Assembly (NCBI RefSeq): GCF_003049665.1
Contig: NZ_PYWM01000004.1
Span: 124,001-188,000 of the forward strand
DNA length: 64,000 nucleotides
DNA from: Lysinibacillus mangiferihumi
GTDB lineage: Bacteria > Bacillota > Bacilli > Bacillales_A > Planococcaceae
Direction of reading: 5' to 3'
In this document: piece after piece, positions 36,841 to 46,923 of the stretch
Numbering within the stretch: the stretch's first letter is position 1
Layout of the letters: every line of letters starts with the position of its first letter
Notes under the pieces: model-generated
What the model saw: only the letters and a program-made list of their open reading frames with translations
Told to the model about the DNA's origin: nothing
Databases searched by the model: none
Position numbers and translations under genes: made by a program

Positions 36841-39125
36841 TATGCACGTTTAACTTCTTCCATAATGTAGGCTTCAATGATGTCGCCTTCTTTAATGTCA
36901 TTGAAGTTTGTAATCGTAATACCACATTCGTATCCTCTTGCCACTTCTTTTACTTCATCTTTGAAACGTTTTAATGTATCTAATTCGCCTTCGAAGATTA
37001 CCACGTTGTCACGAATTACACGGACACCAGAATCACGTGTTACTTTACCTTCTGTTACGTAAGAACCTGCAATTGTACCAACTTTAGATACTTTAATTGT
37101 TTGACGAACTTCCGCTTGACCGATGATTTTTTCTTCAAATTCTGGGTCTAGCATACCTTTCATCGCTTGCTCGATTTCTTCAATTACTTTATAAATAACA
37201 CGGTGTAGACGAATATCTACGCCTTCTTCCTCTGCTGCACGTTTTGCATTTGTATCTGGTCGTACGTTGAAACCAATTACGATTGCATTCGATGCTGCGG
37301 CAAGAGAAATATCTGATTCAGTAATTGCGCCAGCGCCAGTATGAATAATTTTCACATTTACGCCTTCTACATCAATTTTCATTAATGAAGCAGCCATTGC
37401 TTCTACAGTACCTTGAACGTCAGCTTTAACGATTAAGTTTAACTCTTTCATTTCGCCTTGACTCATTTGTTCAAATAAGTTATCAAGCGTGACACGTTGT
37501 TTTTCAGAACGTTGTGCTTGAATAGCTGTCATTGCACGAGTTTCCCCAACTTGACGAGCTGTTTTTTCGTCTTCGAAAACAACGAAGCGGTCCCCAGCTT
37601 GCGGTACATCGTTTAAACCTGTAATTTCTACTGGTGTTGATGGACCAGCTTCTTTTACGCGACGCCCTTTATCGTTAACCATTGCACGAACACGGCCATA
37701 AGCGTGACCAACTACGATTGGATCACCAACTTTTAATGTACCGTCTTGTACTAATAGTGTTGCAACAGAACCACGGCCTTTATCAAGCTGTGCTTCAATT
37801 ACAGTACCAAGTGCTAAACGATCTGGATTTGCTTTAAGCTCTCCCACTTCGGCAACAAGTAACACCATTTCTAGCAATGTATCAATACCTTCACCTTTTA
37901 ATGCTGAAATTGGCACGAAAATCGTATCGCCACCCCAAGCTTCAGGTACTAAGCCATGCTCAGTTAATTCTTGCATTACACGATCAGGGTTTGCTGAAGG
38001 TTTATCCATTTTGTTGACAGCAACAATAATTGGCACTTCTGCAGCTTTTGCATGGTTAATGGCTTCAACTGTTTGAGGCATCACACCGTCATCAGCTGCC
38101 ACTACTAGAATTGTTAAGTCCGTTACTTTTGCACCGCGCGCACGCATTGTTGTAAATGCAGCGTGCCCTGGTGTATCAAGGAACGTAATCTTTTTGTCGC
38201 CTTCTGTTACTTGATAAGCACCGATATGCTGTGTAATACCACCAGCTTCTCCAGCTGTCACTTTTGTATGACGGATTGAGTCAAGTAAAGTCGTTTTACC
38301 ATGGTCAACGTGACCCATAATTGTTACTACAGGTGGACGTTCTGATAATTCCGCTTCATTGACTTCTTCTGTTTGCTCGAAGTGAGTTTCTAAATCCGTA
38401 ATATCTACACGAATTTCTTCTTCAACTTCTACACCGTAGTCTGCGCAAATTAATTCAATTGCATCCTTATCTAATTCTTGGTTAATTGTCGCCATTACGC
38501 CAAGCATAAATAATTTTTTAATGATTTCAGATGGTTCACGGTATAATTTTTTTGCTAATTCAGCTACTGAAAGCGATTCAACAAAAGTAATTTTTTCTGG
38601 TAATTCTTTTTGTTTGATTGGTAATGTTGGTTGATGCGTTTTTGGATGACGGCGTTTACCACCGTGGATTCCTGGTTTTGGACGTTGGTTGTATCCACCA
38701 CCGCCTCTGCGATTATTATTATTATTGTTATTATTATTATTTTGTGTCATATTTCTATTTTGATTACCTTTAGTATTCTTAGATTTTTCGTTAGACGAAT
38801 TTGAGTTTTGTTGCGTATTATAATGATTTGCTTTCGGCGTCGATGTAGCAGATTGCTGCTTTTGTCCATCTTGTTTTTTCACCGATTGCTGTGGTTTTTG
38901 TTGTCCATTCGCTTGTGAACGTTGTGTTACATTTTGAGTAGCTTGCTTTGCCTCTCTTTTCTCTGTCGGTGCTTTAAATGATTGGTTTAACTTTGCCACA
39001 GTATCTTTTTCCAACATAGACATATGGTTCGTTACACTCACATTTAATTTACTTAGCGCTTCAATAACCTCTTTACTCGATTTATTCACTTGTTTGGCAT
39101 ATTCATGAACTCTGATTTTGGTCAT
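36840..39125 (-). CDS. infB: Translation initiation factor IF-2
   Basis: A 761-residue GTPase that positions initiator tRNA. Domains: N-terminal IF2_N (about 1-50), a low-complexity linker rich in Gln/Asn/Lys (50-165), a second IF2_N (about 178-230), the G domain with P-loop GHVDHGKT at 271-278, DTPGHAAF and NKMDKP, then domains II-IV. The linker holds ten consecutive Asn at 129-138 encoded by a nearly pure AAT array. ATG 39125 has GGGGGTGAG upstream. Central gene of the rimP-nusA-ylxR-ylxQ-infB-ylxP-rbfA operon. Confidence 0.98.
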   Translation of the reverse strand: MTKIRVHEYAKQVNKSSKEVIEALSKLNVSVTNHMSMLEKDTVAKLNQSFKAPTEKREAKQATQNVTQRSQANGQQKPQQSVKKQDGQKQQSATSTPKANHYNTQQNSNSSNEKSKNTKGNQNRNMTQNNNNNNNNNNRRGGGGYNQRPKPGIHGGKRRHPKTHQPTLPIKQKELPEKITFVESLSVAELAKKLYREPSEIIKKLFMLGVMATINQELDKDAIELICADYGVEVEEEIRVDITDLETHFEQTEEVNEAELSERPPVVTIMGHVDHGKTTLLDSIRHTKVTAGEAGGITQHIGAYQVTEGDKKITFLDTPGHAAFTTMRARGAKVTDLTILVVAADDGVMPQTVEAINHAKAAEVPIIVAVNKMDKPSANPDRVMQELTEHGLVPEAWGGDTIFVPISALKGEGIDTLLEMVLLVAEVGELKANPDRLALGTVIEAQLDKGRGSVATLLVQDGTLKVGDPIVVGHAYGRVRAMVNDKGRRVKEAGPSTPVEITGLNDVPQAGDRFVVFEDEKTARQVGETRAMTAIQAQRSEKQRVTLDNLFEQMSQGEMKELNLIVKADVQGTVEAMAASLMKIDVEGVNVKIIHTGAGAITESDISLAAASNAIVIGFNVRPDTNAKRAAEEEGVDIRLHRVIYKVIEEIEQAMKGMLDPEFEEKIIGQAEVRQTIKVSKVGTIAGSYVTEGKVTRDSGVRVIRDNVVIFEGELDTLKRFKDEVKEVARGYECGITITNFNDIKEGDIIEAYIMEEVKRA
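38712..38741 (-). repeat. AAT trinucleotide repeat in infB
   Basis: Ten Asn codons in a row, nine AAT and one AAC, in the low-complexity linker of IF-2. Such an array may vary in length by replication slippage without changing frame. Confidence 0.85.
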
Positions 39126-39139
39126 CTGCTCACCCCCGA

Positions 39140-39448
39140 TTATTTTTCGTTGAGTAGACTAGACAATTTACTTGCAAAACCTTTATCGGTAATAGCTAAA
39201 GCCACTCGGGCCTCCTTACCTGTAGCATGTCCTAGATCATAACGATCGCCAATTACATGATACTCAACGTTGTAATAAGTGCATTTATCTTGAATTTTTT
39301 TGCTAGAGTTTTTAGAAGCATCGTTTGCAAGCAGTACAAGCTTAGCATTACCATTGCGGACTTCCTTTACTACTAACTCTTCTCCTGAAATAACTTTACG
39401 AGCTCTTGCAGCTATACCAAGCAAATTAAACACTGCTTGATTGGTCAT
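39140..39448 (-). CDS. ylxQ: L7Ae-family ribosomal protein YlxQ
   Basis: A 102-residue RNA-binding protein of the L7Ae/L30e/YbxF family that recognises kink-turn RNA ([31 protein letters not shown]). Overlaps ylxR by 4 nt (ATGA). Conserved position between ylxR and infB. Confidence 0.94.
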   Translation of the reverse strand: MTNQAVFNLLGIAARARKVISGEELVVKEVRNGNAKLVLLANDASKNSSKKIQDKCTYYNVEYHVIGDRYDLGHATGKEARVALAITDKGFASKLSSLLNEK

Positions 39449-39723
39449 AAAATAGCCTCCCTACGAATGAGCAATAGTAGCTCTTCGTATATCTCTTCAG
39501 GAATTTTTGCATCAAGTTGGTGCCCTAAAACATTTTTCTTACGCGCGATGTCAACCGCCTGTTCAGACTTTGAAACATAAGCGCCTCGTCCAGGCTTTTT
39601 CCCTGAAACATCTACGCTAACCTCGCCCTCTTTCGAGCGAACAACACGAATCATTGCTTTTTTCGGTAGCATTTCTCCAGTAGCTACACATTTTCGAAGT
39701 GGTACTTTTTTATTAACCGCCAT
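39445..39723 (-). CDS. rnpM: RNase P modulator RnpM (YlxR, DUF448)
   Basis: A 92-residue small basic protein (MAVNKKVPLRKCVATGEM ... GRGAYVSKS). The YlxR/RnpM family binds the RNase P RNA and modulates its activity in B. subtilis. ATG 39723 is preceded by AGGAAAGGTG at good distance; the frame extends upstream but without the family's N-terminus. A 16-bp inverted repeat lies in the gap from nusA. Confidence 0.93.
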   Translation of the reverse strand: MAVNKKVPLRKCVATGEMLPKKAMIRVVRSKEGEVSVDVSGKKPGRGAYVSKSEQAVDIARKKNVLGHQLDAKIPEEIYEELLLLIRREAIL

Positions 39724-39857
39724 AAGAATCACCTTTCCTCTCTGAAGCTTCGTAAGAGGTGGACCAGCCATAACCAAAACGCCAAGGTAGAATTTTGTGA
39801 TTTGAACATTGCGGAGTACAATCCCGTCTCTCAACACTCAAGACCTTCGCCACAGTT

Positions 39858-39904
39858 CCTGGCTTTATTCAGTCGGCCCAGGACGCCCACTGAATAAAGC
39901 CAGG
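39858..39904 (-). repeat. Perfect 16-bp inverted repeat between nusA and ylxR
   Basis: Arms CCTGGCTTTATTCAGT and ACTGAATAAAGCCAGG with a 15-nt G/C-rich loop. There is no T tract, so it is not a standard terminator; a stable intercistronic RNA hairpin is expected 26 nt after the nusA stop. Confidence 0.85.
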
Positions 39905-39929
39905 TGACCAGTCACACGGGCTTTCTTAC

Positions 39930-41063
39930 TTATTCTTCGTCGTCTTGATATAAGTCAACTGTAGCTTCTTCGTAGTCACTATCATCAGCAGGTACGAAAG
40001 TGCTTGTTGCAGATGGATAAATCCCTAACTCACGTGCATCTGTTTCACTTTTAATATCGATTTTCCATCCAGTTAATTTTGCAGCTAAACGAGCATTTTG
40101 ACCGCGTTTACCAATTGCAAGAGATAATTGGTAATCTGGTACTACAACAGTTGTTGATTTTTCTTCTTCATTTACTTGCACATCTAAAACTTTTGAAGGG
40201 CTTAATGCATTTGCTACAAATACAACAGGGTCTTCTGACCATTCAACGATATCAATTTTTTCACCATTTAATTCATTGACAATTGTTTGAACACGTGCAC
40301 CTTTCGCACCTACACATGAGCCTACAGGATCAACTTCTTCGTTATGTGCATGGACTGAAATTTTAGAACGGTCTCCCGCTTCACGAGCAATTGACTTGAT
40401 TTCTACAATGCCTTCATAAATTTCAGGCACTTCCATCTCAAATAATCGACGTAATAAGCCTGGATGTGTTCGTGAAACGATTACTTGTGGACCACGTGTC
40501 GTACGTTCAACCTTTGTAATATATACTTTAATACGATCATGTGGATGATACGTTTCACCTTGGATTTGTTCATTTTGTGGTAATGCAGCTTCTACTTTAC
40601 CAAGACCCACGTAAATATTACGCGCATCTAAACGCTCGACTACACCCGTTACAATGTCATCTTCACGATCTACGTATTGCTCATAAATTAAGCCACGTTC
40701 TGCTTCACGTACACGTTGTGTAACGACTTGCTTCGCTGTTTGTGCAGCGATACGCCCAAAATTACGAGGTGTTACTTCCTGTTCAACAATATCTTCTAAT
40801 TGGTAAGCAGGGTTGATGGCCTTCGCATCTTCTAAAGCAATTTGTAAACGGTCATCTTCTACTTCTTCAACAACATCTTTACGTGAAAATACACGAATTG
40901 AGCCTTTGTCTAAGTTTAAGTCAACACGAACATTTTGAGCTTGGTTAAAGTTGCGCTTGTAAGCTGTAACTAATGCCGCCTCTATCGCTTCGATTAACAC
41001 ATCTCTTGAAATTCCTTTTTGTTCTTCTAGCGCCGTTAGCGCATCTAACAAATCACTACTCAT
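39930..41063 (-). CDS. nusA: Transcription termination/antitermination factor NusA
   Basis: A 377-residue RNA polymerase-associated factor that stimulates pausing and termination. N-terminal polymerase-binding domain (1-125), S1 domain (DIVTGVVERLDARNIYV, about 130-200) and two KH domains (VDPVGSCVGAKGARVQTIV; LAIGKRGQNARLA). It lacks the extra acidic repeats of proteobacterial NusA, as usual in Firmicutes. ATG 41063, 24 nt after rimP. Confidence 0.97.
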   Translation of the reverse strand: MSSDLLDALTALEEQKGISRDVLIEAIEAALVTAYKRNFNQAQNVRVDLNLDKGSIRVFSRKDVVEEVEDDRLQIALEDAKAINPAYQLEDIVEQEVTPRNFGRIAAQTAKQVVTQRVREAERGLIYEQYVDREDDIVTGVVERLDARNIYVGLGKVEAALPQNEQIQGETYHPHDRIKVYITKVERTTRGPQVIVSRTHPGLLRRLFEMEVPEIYEGIVEIKSIAREAGDRSKISVHAHNEEVDPVGSCVGAKGARVQTIVNELNGEKIDIVEWSEDPVVFVANALSPSKVLDVQVNEEEKSTTVVVPDYQLSLAIGKRGQNARLAAKLTGWKIDIKSETDARELGIYPSATSTFVPADDSDYEEATVDLYQDDEE

Positions 41064-41087
41064 TTTATTTTCACTCCTAAATATGCA

Positions 41088-41564
41088 TTATGCTGAAAAA
41101 TCGATGGCAAGTCGTGCCAAAGCGATTTTTTCCTGTTCAATTGTTACGGTAATTTTGCGTGTTTTAATAGGTACTTCCATCACTAATGTATGTTCATCGT
41201 ATGACGTTAAGTAGCCTTGGAATTCCTTCATGTCCTTAATGGGTTCATAGGTTTTCACATAAATAAATTTGCCAACGGCTTTTTTAAAATCAGTATCTTT
41301 TTTTAATGGACGTTCTGCACCTGGTGAAGATACCTCTAAATAATAATTTTGTGTAATAGGATCTTTTTCATCCAACAGTAAACAAAGTCGTTCACTAACT
41401 TGAGCACATTGGCCAATGTCAATTCCACCCTCAGGTGTATCTACATAAACACGTAAAAACCAGTTACGTCCTTCTTTCACAAACTCGACATTCACCAACT
41501 CAAGATTTAACTCTTCGACAATCGGTGTAGCAAGTTCTTCAATTAAAGATGGTACTTTGCTCAT
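41088..41564 (-). CDS. rimP: Ribosome maturation factor RimP
   Basis: A 158-residue two-domain protein for 30S maturation (VNVEFVKEGRNWFLRVYVD; YYLEVSSPGAERPLK). First gene of the nusA-infB operon. ATG 41564 has AGGAGGAAAC upstream. Its leader of about 180 nt contains two hairpins. Confidence 0.96.
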   Translation of the reverse strand: MSKVPSLIEELATPIVEELNLELVNVEFVKEGRNWFLRVYVDTPEGGIDIGQCAQVSERLCLLLDEKDPITQNYYLEVSSPGAERPLKKDTDFKKAVGKFIYVKTYEPIKDMKEFQGYLTSYDEHTLVMEVPIKTRKITVTIEQEKIALARLAIDFSA

Positions 41565-41606
41565 TGTTTCCTCCTGCGTTTTTCAATTTCAGGCGTAATA
41601 AAACAG

Positions 41607-41635
41607 AAATTCCACCAGTAATGTTGGTGAAATTT
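41607..41635 (-). promoter_or_regulatory. Second hairpin in the rimP leader
   Basis: Minus-strand AAATTTCACCA / TGGTGGAATTT, ten of eleven pairs, 7-nt loop, about 40 nt before the rimP start. Not followed by a run of T, so not a terminator; possibly an antiterminator partner or protein-binding site. Confidence 0.4.
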
Positions 41636-41691
41636 GACGGTCTTACCTGCTGTTAGTCTAAAAAATTTGTTTTGCTTCGGTATAACAACAG

Positions 41692-41718
41692 AAAAGAGCG
41701 GGAATGCCCCACTCTTTT
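41692..41718 (-). terminator. Terminator-like hairpin in the rimP leader
   Basis: Minus-strand AAAAGAGTGGGG / TCCCGCTCTTTT, 11-12 pairs, ending in TTTTCTG. It lies about 30 nt downstream of the predicted rimP promoter, so it would terminate both polC read-through and new rimP transcripts, unless it is bypassed. Confidence 0.65.
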
Positions 41719-41749
41719 GCTGGAAAACTATCAACAAATTATTACCATA

Positions 41750-41778
41750 AGGATAGCACAATTTACGTCACAATGCAA
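41750..41778 (-). promoter_or_regulatory. Probable SigA promoter of the rimP-nusA-infB operon
   Basis: Minus-strand TTGCAT (41773-41778), 17-nt spacer, TATCCT (41750-41755), in the gap after polC. Confidence 0.55.
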
Positions 41779-41796
41779 ACTTCCTTATTTTAGACA

Positions 41797-43202
41797 TTAG
41801 AAGAGTGATAACTGATTCGCATCAGGCATACCTTCTAAACAACCTAATTGATCCATATACTCAATTAATGTTTTCGATACACGTCCACGTTGCTGTAAAT
41901 CTTCTTTCGATAAGAACTCGCCATTTTCACGTGCCGCTACAATGGTTTTGGCAACGTTCGTACCAAGTCCAGGAATCGCATCGAATGGCGGTATTAAAGA
42001 ATTGCCATCAATAATAAACTCACTAGCCTGTGAACGATATAAGTCCACCTTTTGGAAGCTCATGCCACGCTCGCACATCTCCAGTGCAAGTTCCATTACT
42101 GTCAGTAAGTTTTTCTCTTTCGTCGAAGCATCTAAGCCCTTCATATTAATTTCATCGATCCTTGCACGAATCATTTGGGAACCTTGCGTCATCGCGATTA
42201 AATCAAAATCATCTGCCCTTACGGTAAAGTAGGCAGCATAATACAAGATTGGGAAATGCACTTTAAACCAAGCAATACGTACTGCCATTAAAACGTAGGC
42301 AGCGGCATGGGCTTTAGGGAACATATATTTAATCTTTTTACATGATTCGATATACCAAGCAGGTACCTTATTTGCTAACATCTCTGCTTCAAATTCCTCT
42401 GATAAGCCCTTCCCTTTACGCACAGACTCCATAATTTTGAAGGCTAAAGATGGTTCAAGCCCTTGGTAGATTAAATACACCATAATGTCATCACGACAGC
42501 CGATTACTTCTTTTAACACACATGTACCATTTTGTATCAGCTCCTGTGCATTACCAAGCCAGACGTCTGTTCCGTGCGATAGACCAGAAATTTGCACCAG
42601 CTCCGAAAAGGTAGATGGTTTCGTATCTTCTAGCATTTGGCGAACAAATCGTGTACCAAATTCCGGAATCCCTAGTGTTCCTGTCTTACACCCAATTTGC
42701 TTTTCTGTCACACCTAGCGATTCAGGTGAACTAAAAATTTTCATAACAACCGGATCATCGGTCGGAATTGTTTTCGGATCAATGCCAGATAAATCTTGTA
42801 ACATACGAATAACAGTCGGATCATCGTGTCCAAGAATATCGAGTTTTAAAATATTGTCATGAATGGAGTGGAAATCAAAGTGTGTTGTTCGCCACTCCGA
42901 ATCTTGTGCATCCGCTGGGAACTGCACTGGTGAGAAATCATAAATATCCATATAATCTGGTACAACGATAATCCCACCTGGATGTTGACCTGTTGTTCGT
43001 TTTACACCTGTACAACCCTGTACTAAACGGTCTACTTCAGCACCTCGGAAATGAAGGTTATTGTCGCTCGCATAGCCTTTAACGTAACCATATGCTGTTT
43101 TCTCTGCAACAGTACCGATTGTTCCAGCACGGAACACATAATCTTCACCAAACAGTACTTTTGTATAGTTGTGGGCTTGCGGTTGGTATTCACCTGAGAA
43201 AT
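41797..43202 (-). CDS. polC: DNA polymerase III PolC-type, 3' exon (C-terminal third)
   Basis: Codes for the last 468 residues of PolC counting the Asn codon shared across the junction (A at 43970 plus AT at 43202-43201). It begins [15 protein letters not shown] and carries the rest of the palm with the third catalytic Asp region ([12 protein letters not shown]), the fingers ([12 protein letters not shown]) and the C-terminal OB/tau-binding end NQLSLF. An open frame continues upstream into intron domain VI to an ATG at 43230, but those ten residues do not belong to PolC. Joined to the 5' exon the protein is 1443 residues, near the 1437 of B. subtilis. Confidence 0.93.
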
Positions 43203-43969
43203 ATGACGATAGGTAAGCATTTGAAGTCATCGCTAGCTTTTCCCCCGTCCCACACCGTGCATGAGGCTTTCACACTCACACGGCGTTCCATCGTTAATAT
43301 TGTTGAAAGTTAGAGGCAACTAACATTAACGACTTGTGCCCTTCCCTCTGAAATGTTTTGTCCTCCGACTTATTGGATATTCAGTCATCTATGGCATTTC
43401 TTCACTGGTACTACGGCACTACTGCCACTCCTTTTAAGTAAGTTATAGCTAATAGCCTTTCCTTACACCGTCGTCAGCGGAATGCAACTTCCTCTTACGT
43501 TAGGAGCTTCACACGTTCCACTATTTCTATCTGTACATCTTTCCTTAGGTTCCCCCCTAAATTCCGCTAGGCCAGCATGTGCCTATAACACAAGATGGAT
43601 TTTCATAACCAAACGCTTACTCATCCACACCTAGAAGTCCTATTTGGACCCCGCAGCATTTCTACTACGTGACATTCACGAAAAGTCAGTCGAGGGTTCG
43701 TCCCAGTCATTCTACTGATTCTAACCATAGAAAGTTTATAGACGCCAGACCTATCATTCACAAGATTGCTCTCTTTCCACAGCCGTACTGTTTGGGTGAA
43801 CTTCAGCCTACTTTAACGAGCTTCATACAAGTTTCAATTTTGCAGTTATCCACTTGCATGTCGTAGCTTCAGCGAGTATGTTTCAGGGCGTTACTCCGTC
43901 ATTCCATACTTTGAAATAGTAGTTCTACCAAATTGGTGGCTAATCTTTTCAATTAGCAACGTGTCGCAC
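43203..43969 (-). mobile_element. ORF-less group II intron interrupting polC
   Basis: A 767-nt element. The 5' end is GTGCGAC (consensus GUGYG) at 43969 and the 3' end AT (consensus AY) at 43204-43203. Domain V is a 33-nt hairpin at 43253-43285: CGCCGUG pairs with CACGGUG, UGAG with CUCA, with a GAAA-containing loop. Domain VI follows, with an A at 43210, eight nucleotides from the end, as likely branch point. Loops in domain I offer CCAAAU (43637-43649) as EBS1 candidate for IBS1 ATTTGA (5 of 6 pairs) and AUGUC (43671-43675) as EBS2 candidate for GATAT. Excision joins GATTTGA to ATTTCTC, giving D-L-N-F-S in frame. No reverse transcriptase/maturase is encoded, so splicing is autocatalytic or uses a maturase from elsewhere. 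Confidence 0.9.
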
Positions 43970-46895
43970 TCAAATCGATATCAGGTACTTTATCTCCTTT
44001 AAAACCAAGGAAAGTTTCGAATGGAATATCTTGTCCGTCTTTTTTATAAGGTGTACCACATTCCGTACAATCTTTGTTCGGTAGGTCATAGCCCGAGCTA
44101 ACAGAACCGTCATTGAAAAACTCGGAATGCTTACAATTTGGACAAATATAATGCGGTGGTAACGGGTTTACCTCCGTAATTTCCATAAAGGTTGCCACTA
44201 ATGAAGAACCAACGGAACCACGAGAACCTACTAAATAGCCATCCGCAAGTGACTTTTTCACAAGCTTTGCAGAAATTAAGTAAATCACACCAAATCCATG
44301 CCCTAAAATCGACTTTAGCTCTTTCTCGATACGAGCTTTAACAATTTCTGGTAATTCTTCGCCATAGATACGATGGGCCATCTCATACGTTAAATTTGTT
44401 ACTTCATCATCAGAACCTTCAATTTTAGGTGTATATAAATCATCCTTAATCGGCTTTACATCGTCAATCATAGCCGCAATTTTTTGCGTGTTTGTAACGA
44501 CGATTTCTTTTGCAAGATCAGGGCCTAAAAAATCAAACTCTTGCAACATCTCGTCCGTCGTTCGAAAATGAACCGCTGGCAGCTTGGATCTATTTAAAAT
44601 ATTGGCGCCACCTTGAGAACCAATCAGTATCTGTCTAAACATAGCATCGTTCGGATCCAGGTAATGAACATTTCCTGTAGCAACTACAGGCTTATCCATC
44701 TTCTTGCCAAGTTTCACAAGCTTGCGAATAATATCCTCAATGGTCCATTCATCGCGCACGACATTACGTTCAATTAACGGAGCATATACAGCCTTCGGTT
44801 GTACTTCAATATAATCGTAAAACCTTGCGATTTGTTCTGCTTCCTCAGGTGATTTATTCATCATCGTCTCAAACAATTCACCATTACTACAGCCGGAACC
44901 AACTAACAGTCCTTGTCGATATTGTTCCAACGTCGCACGTGTTACACGAGGGACACGATAGAAAGTTTTTGTATGCGAATGAGACACAAGTTTAAATAGA
45001 TTTTTTAAACCGTCATTATTGACTGCTAAAATCGTACAATGCATCGGACGCGCTTTTTTATAGGCATCACCGCCGCCAATATGCTTATTGAAATCATCGT
45101 GATATTTAATGCCGAGTTCATCCGCTTCTTTTAACAGATGCAATAATAAATAACCTGTTGCTTCCGTATCATAAATGGCGCGGTGATGTTGCGTTAATTC
45201 AATGCCGAATTTTTTACATAATGTATTTAAGCGATGATTTTTCATCGTAGGATGGAGCAAACGAGCAAGTTCTAAAGTATCAATTACTGGGTGAATCGTA
45301 TCTTCCAGACCGTATTTTTTATAACCAGTATAGAGGAAGCCCATATCAAAAGAGGCATTGTGTGCCACTACGATTGCGTCTTCTATAAAGGCATGGAACT
45401 CATGAATCACTTGCTCCACTTCTGGCGCATTGCGAACCATCTCATCTGTGATGCCGGTCAGTTCGATTGTTGTTGCAGACAATGCATGATGTGGATTTGC
45501 AAAACTTTCGTATTTGTCAATCACATGTCCGCCTTTAATTTTGACTGCTGCAAGCTCTATGATTGTATCGTAAGCAGTAGAAAGCCCTGTCGTTTCGACG
45601 TCAAACACCACATAGGTCGCATCGTCTAATGCACGATGCTCAGAAGCATACGCAATCGGTACACCGTCATCGACTAAATTAGCTTCTAAACCGTAAATCA
45701 CTTTAATGCCGTGTTTTTTGCCTGCTCCATAAGCTTCAGGGAAAGACTGCACGACCGCATGATCCGTTATCGCAATCGCTGGATGACCCCATTTCGCCGC
45801 TTGAGCCACTAACCTATCTACCGGTGTAACTGCATCCATTTGACTCATCGGTGTGTGCAAATGGAGCTCTACTCGTTTTTCACCTTCTGGCGCCTTGTCT
45901 TGTCGTGTTTCTTTTTTAATTTCATTAATATCATTTGCCATCACAATTAAATCACGAATAAAGGTATCGGTTTGAACCGAGCCACGTACTTTCACCCACA
46001 TACCCTTTTTCAAATGCTGCATCAATTCCGCATCATCGTTATCCCGTGAGAACATTTTTACAACAATTGAATCCGTATAGTCCGTAATTTTAATTTGTAG
46101 AAGTGAGCGTCCACTTTTTAATTCTTTAATTTCGGTATCGAAAACAAACCCTTCAATAATAACGCGACGTTCTTCTTCCACTATGCGCTTAATTTCCATA
46201 ATTTCATCGTCTTTAATTTGCATACCAAGCTGAAATGGACGATCACCGAGGGCCGCCAATGCTGGATTGTCCTTTTTGTCCTGCTCACGTTTTTGGAAGT
46301 CTTGCATTGCTTGTTGAGCCATCGCTGCTTCTTCTAAGCGTTTTTGCTCGATAAATGCTTCTTGGGCTTCACGCATTTCTTCTGTTTCCTCTTGCAGCAT
46401 AAAATCAAAGGCAATTTGCGGAAATCCAAATTGACTGTAGCTAAGAGCTAGCTTTTCCGCATATTTCGTTTTCAGCATCATCAGTTCCATTTCCTGCACG
46501 CAGGATAACGTAATTTTTTGCCCATTCCACATCGGTATTTGCGATACAAGGCAATTTTTTAAGGTTGGTGCCATATCGTCGATTTGCTCAACAATGGTTA
46601 ACCAATACGCTTGAATCAGCTCTTCCGTAACATTTTTTTCAACTGTTTCAAAAGTTGTTTCGATTTGGGCTATAGCAGCGAATTTTTCAGCTAGATGTGT
46701 ACGAAATAGTTGATATAAGGGAAATGGAAGTATGCCACGTAATTTAATATTAAAATGCCAGAGTCTATTTTTTTTATGCACAGTAAGACGGGCTAATTCG
46801 CCTTCTTCAAAAAAGGACATATAAACATCTTCTGTTAACTCTAGTTGTTGCAAGAGCATTTGAAATCTTTGTCTTGCTTCTTGTTGCTGTTCCAA
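43970..46895 (-). CDS. polC: DNA polymerase III PolC-type, 5' exon (N-terminal two thirds)
   Basis: The essential leading-strand replicase of low-GC Gram-positives. This exon codes for 975 residues plus one base: N-terminal and OB domains (to about 330), PHP domain with VELHLHTPMSQMDAV, the inserted 3'-5' proofreading exonuclease (VVFDVETTGLS, about 425-590), the rest of PHP/palm with the zinc finger CPNC...CTEC, and the first two catalytic aspartates in VPDIDL (D972, D974). The start is TTG 46895 behind AGTAGGTG. Unspliced RNA would be read four or five codons into the intron to a TAA at 43953, giving an inactive polymerase. It follows proS, as in B. subtilis. Confidence 0.95.
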
Positions 46896-46923
46896 TCAAT
46901 GACACCTACTTTCACTTTAATGG

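Noticed and set aside
39724-39837. N-terminal extension of YlxR
   Set aside because: The extra 38 residues lack a ribosome site and family similarity; AGGAAAGGTG precedes ATG 39723.
43231-43952. polC as a frameshifted or transposon-disrupted pseudogene
   Set aside because: Both halves are intact and in frame once 43203-43969 is removed; the inserted DNA has no transposase, no terminal inverted repeats, and has group II intron ends, and the gene is essential.
43203-43969. An intein or group I intron in polC
   Set aside because: The insert has stop codons in the PolC frame and no intein or homing-endonuclease motifs; GTGCG/AT ends and domain V match group II, not group I.
45291-45629. Plus-strand reading frame opposite polC
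   Set aside because: It is antisense to the exonuclease domain, and its composition is that of a shadow frame.
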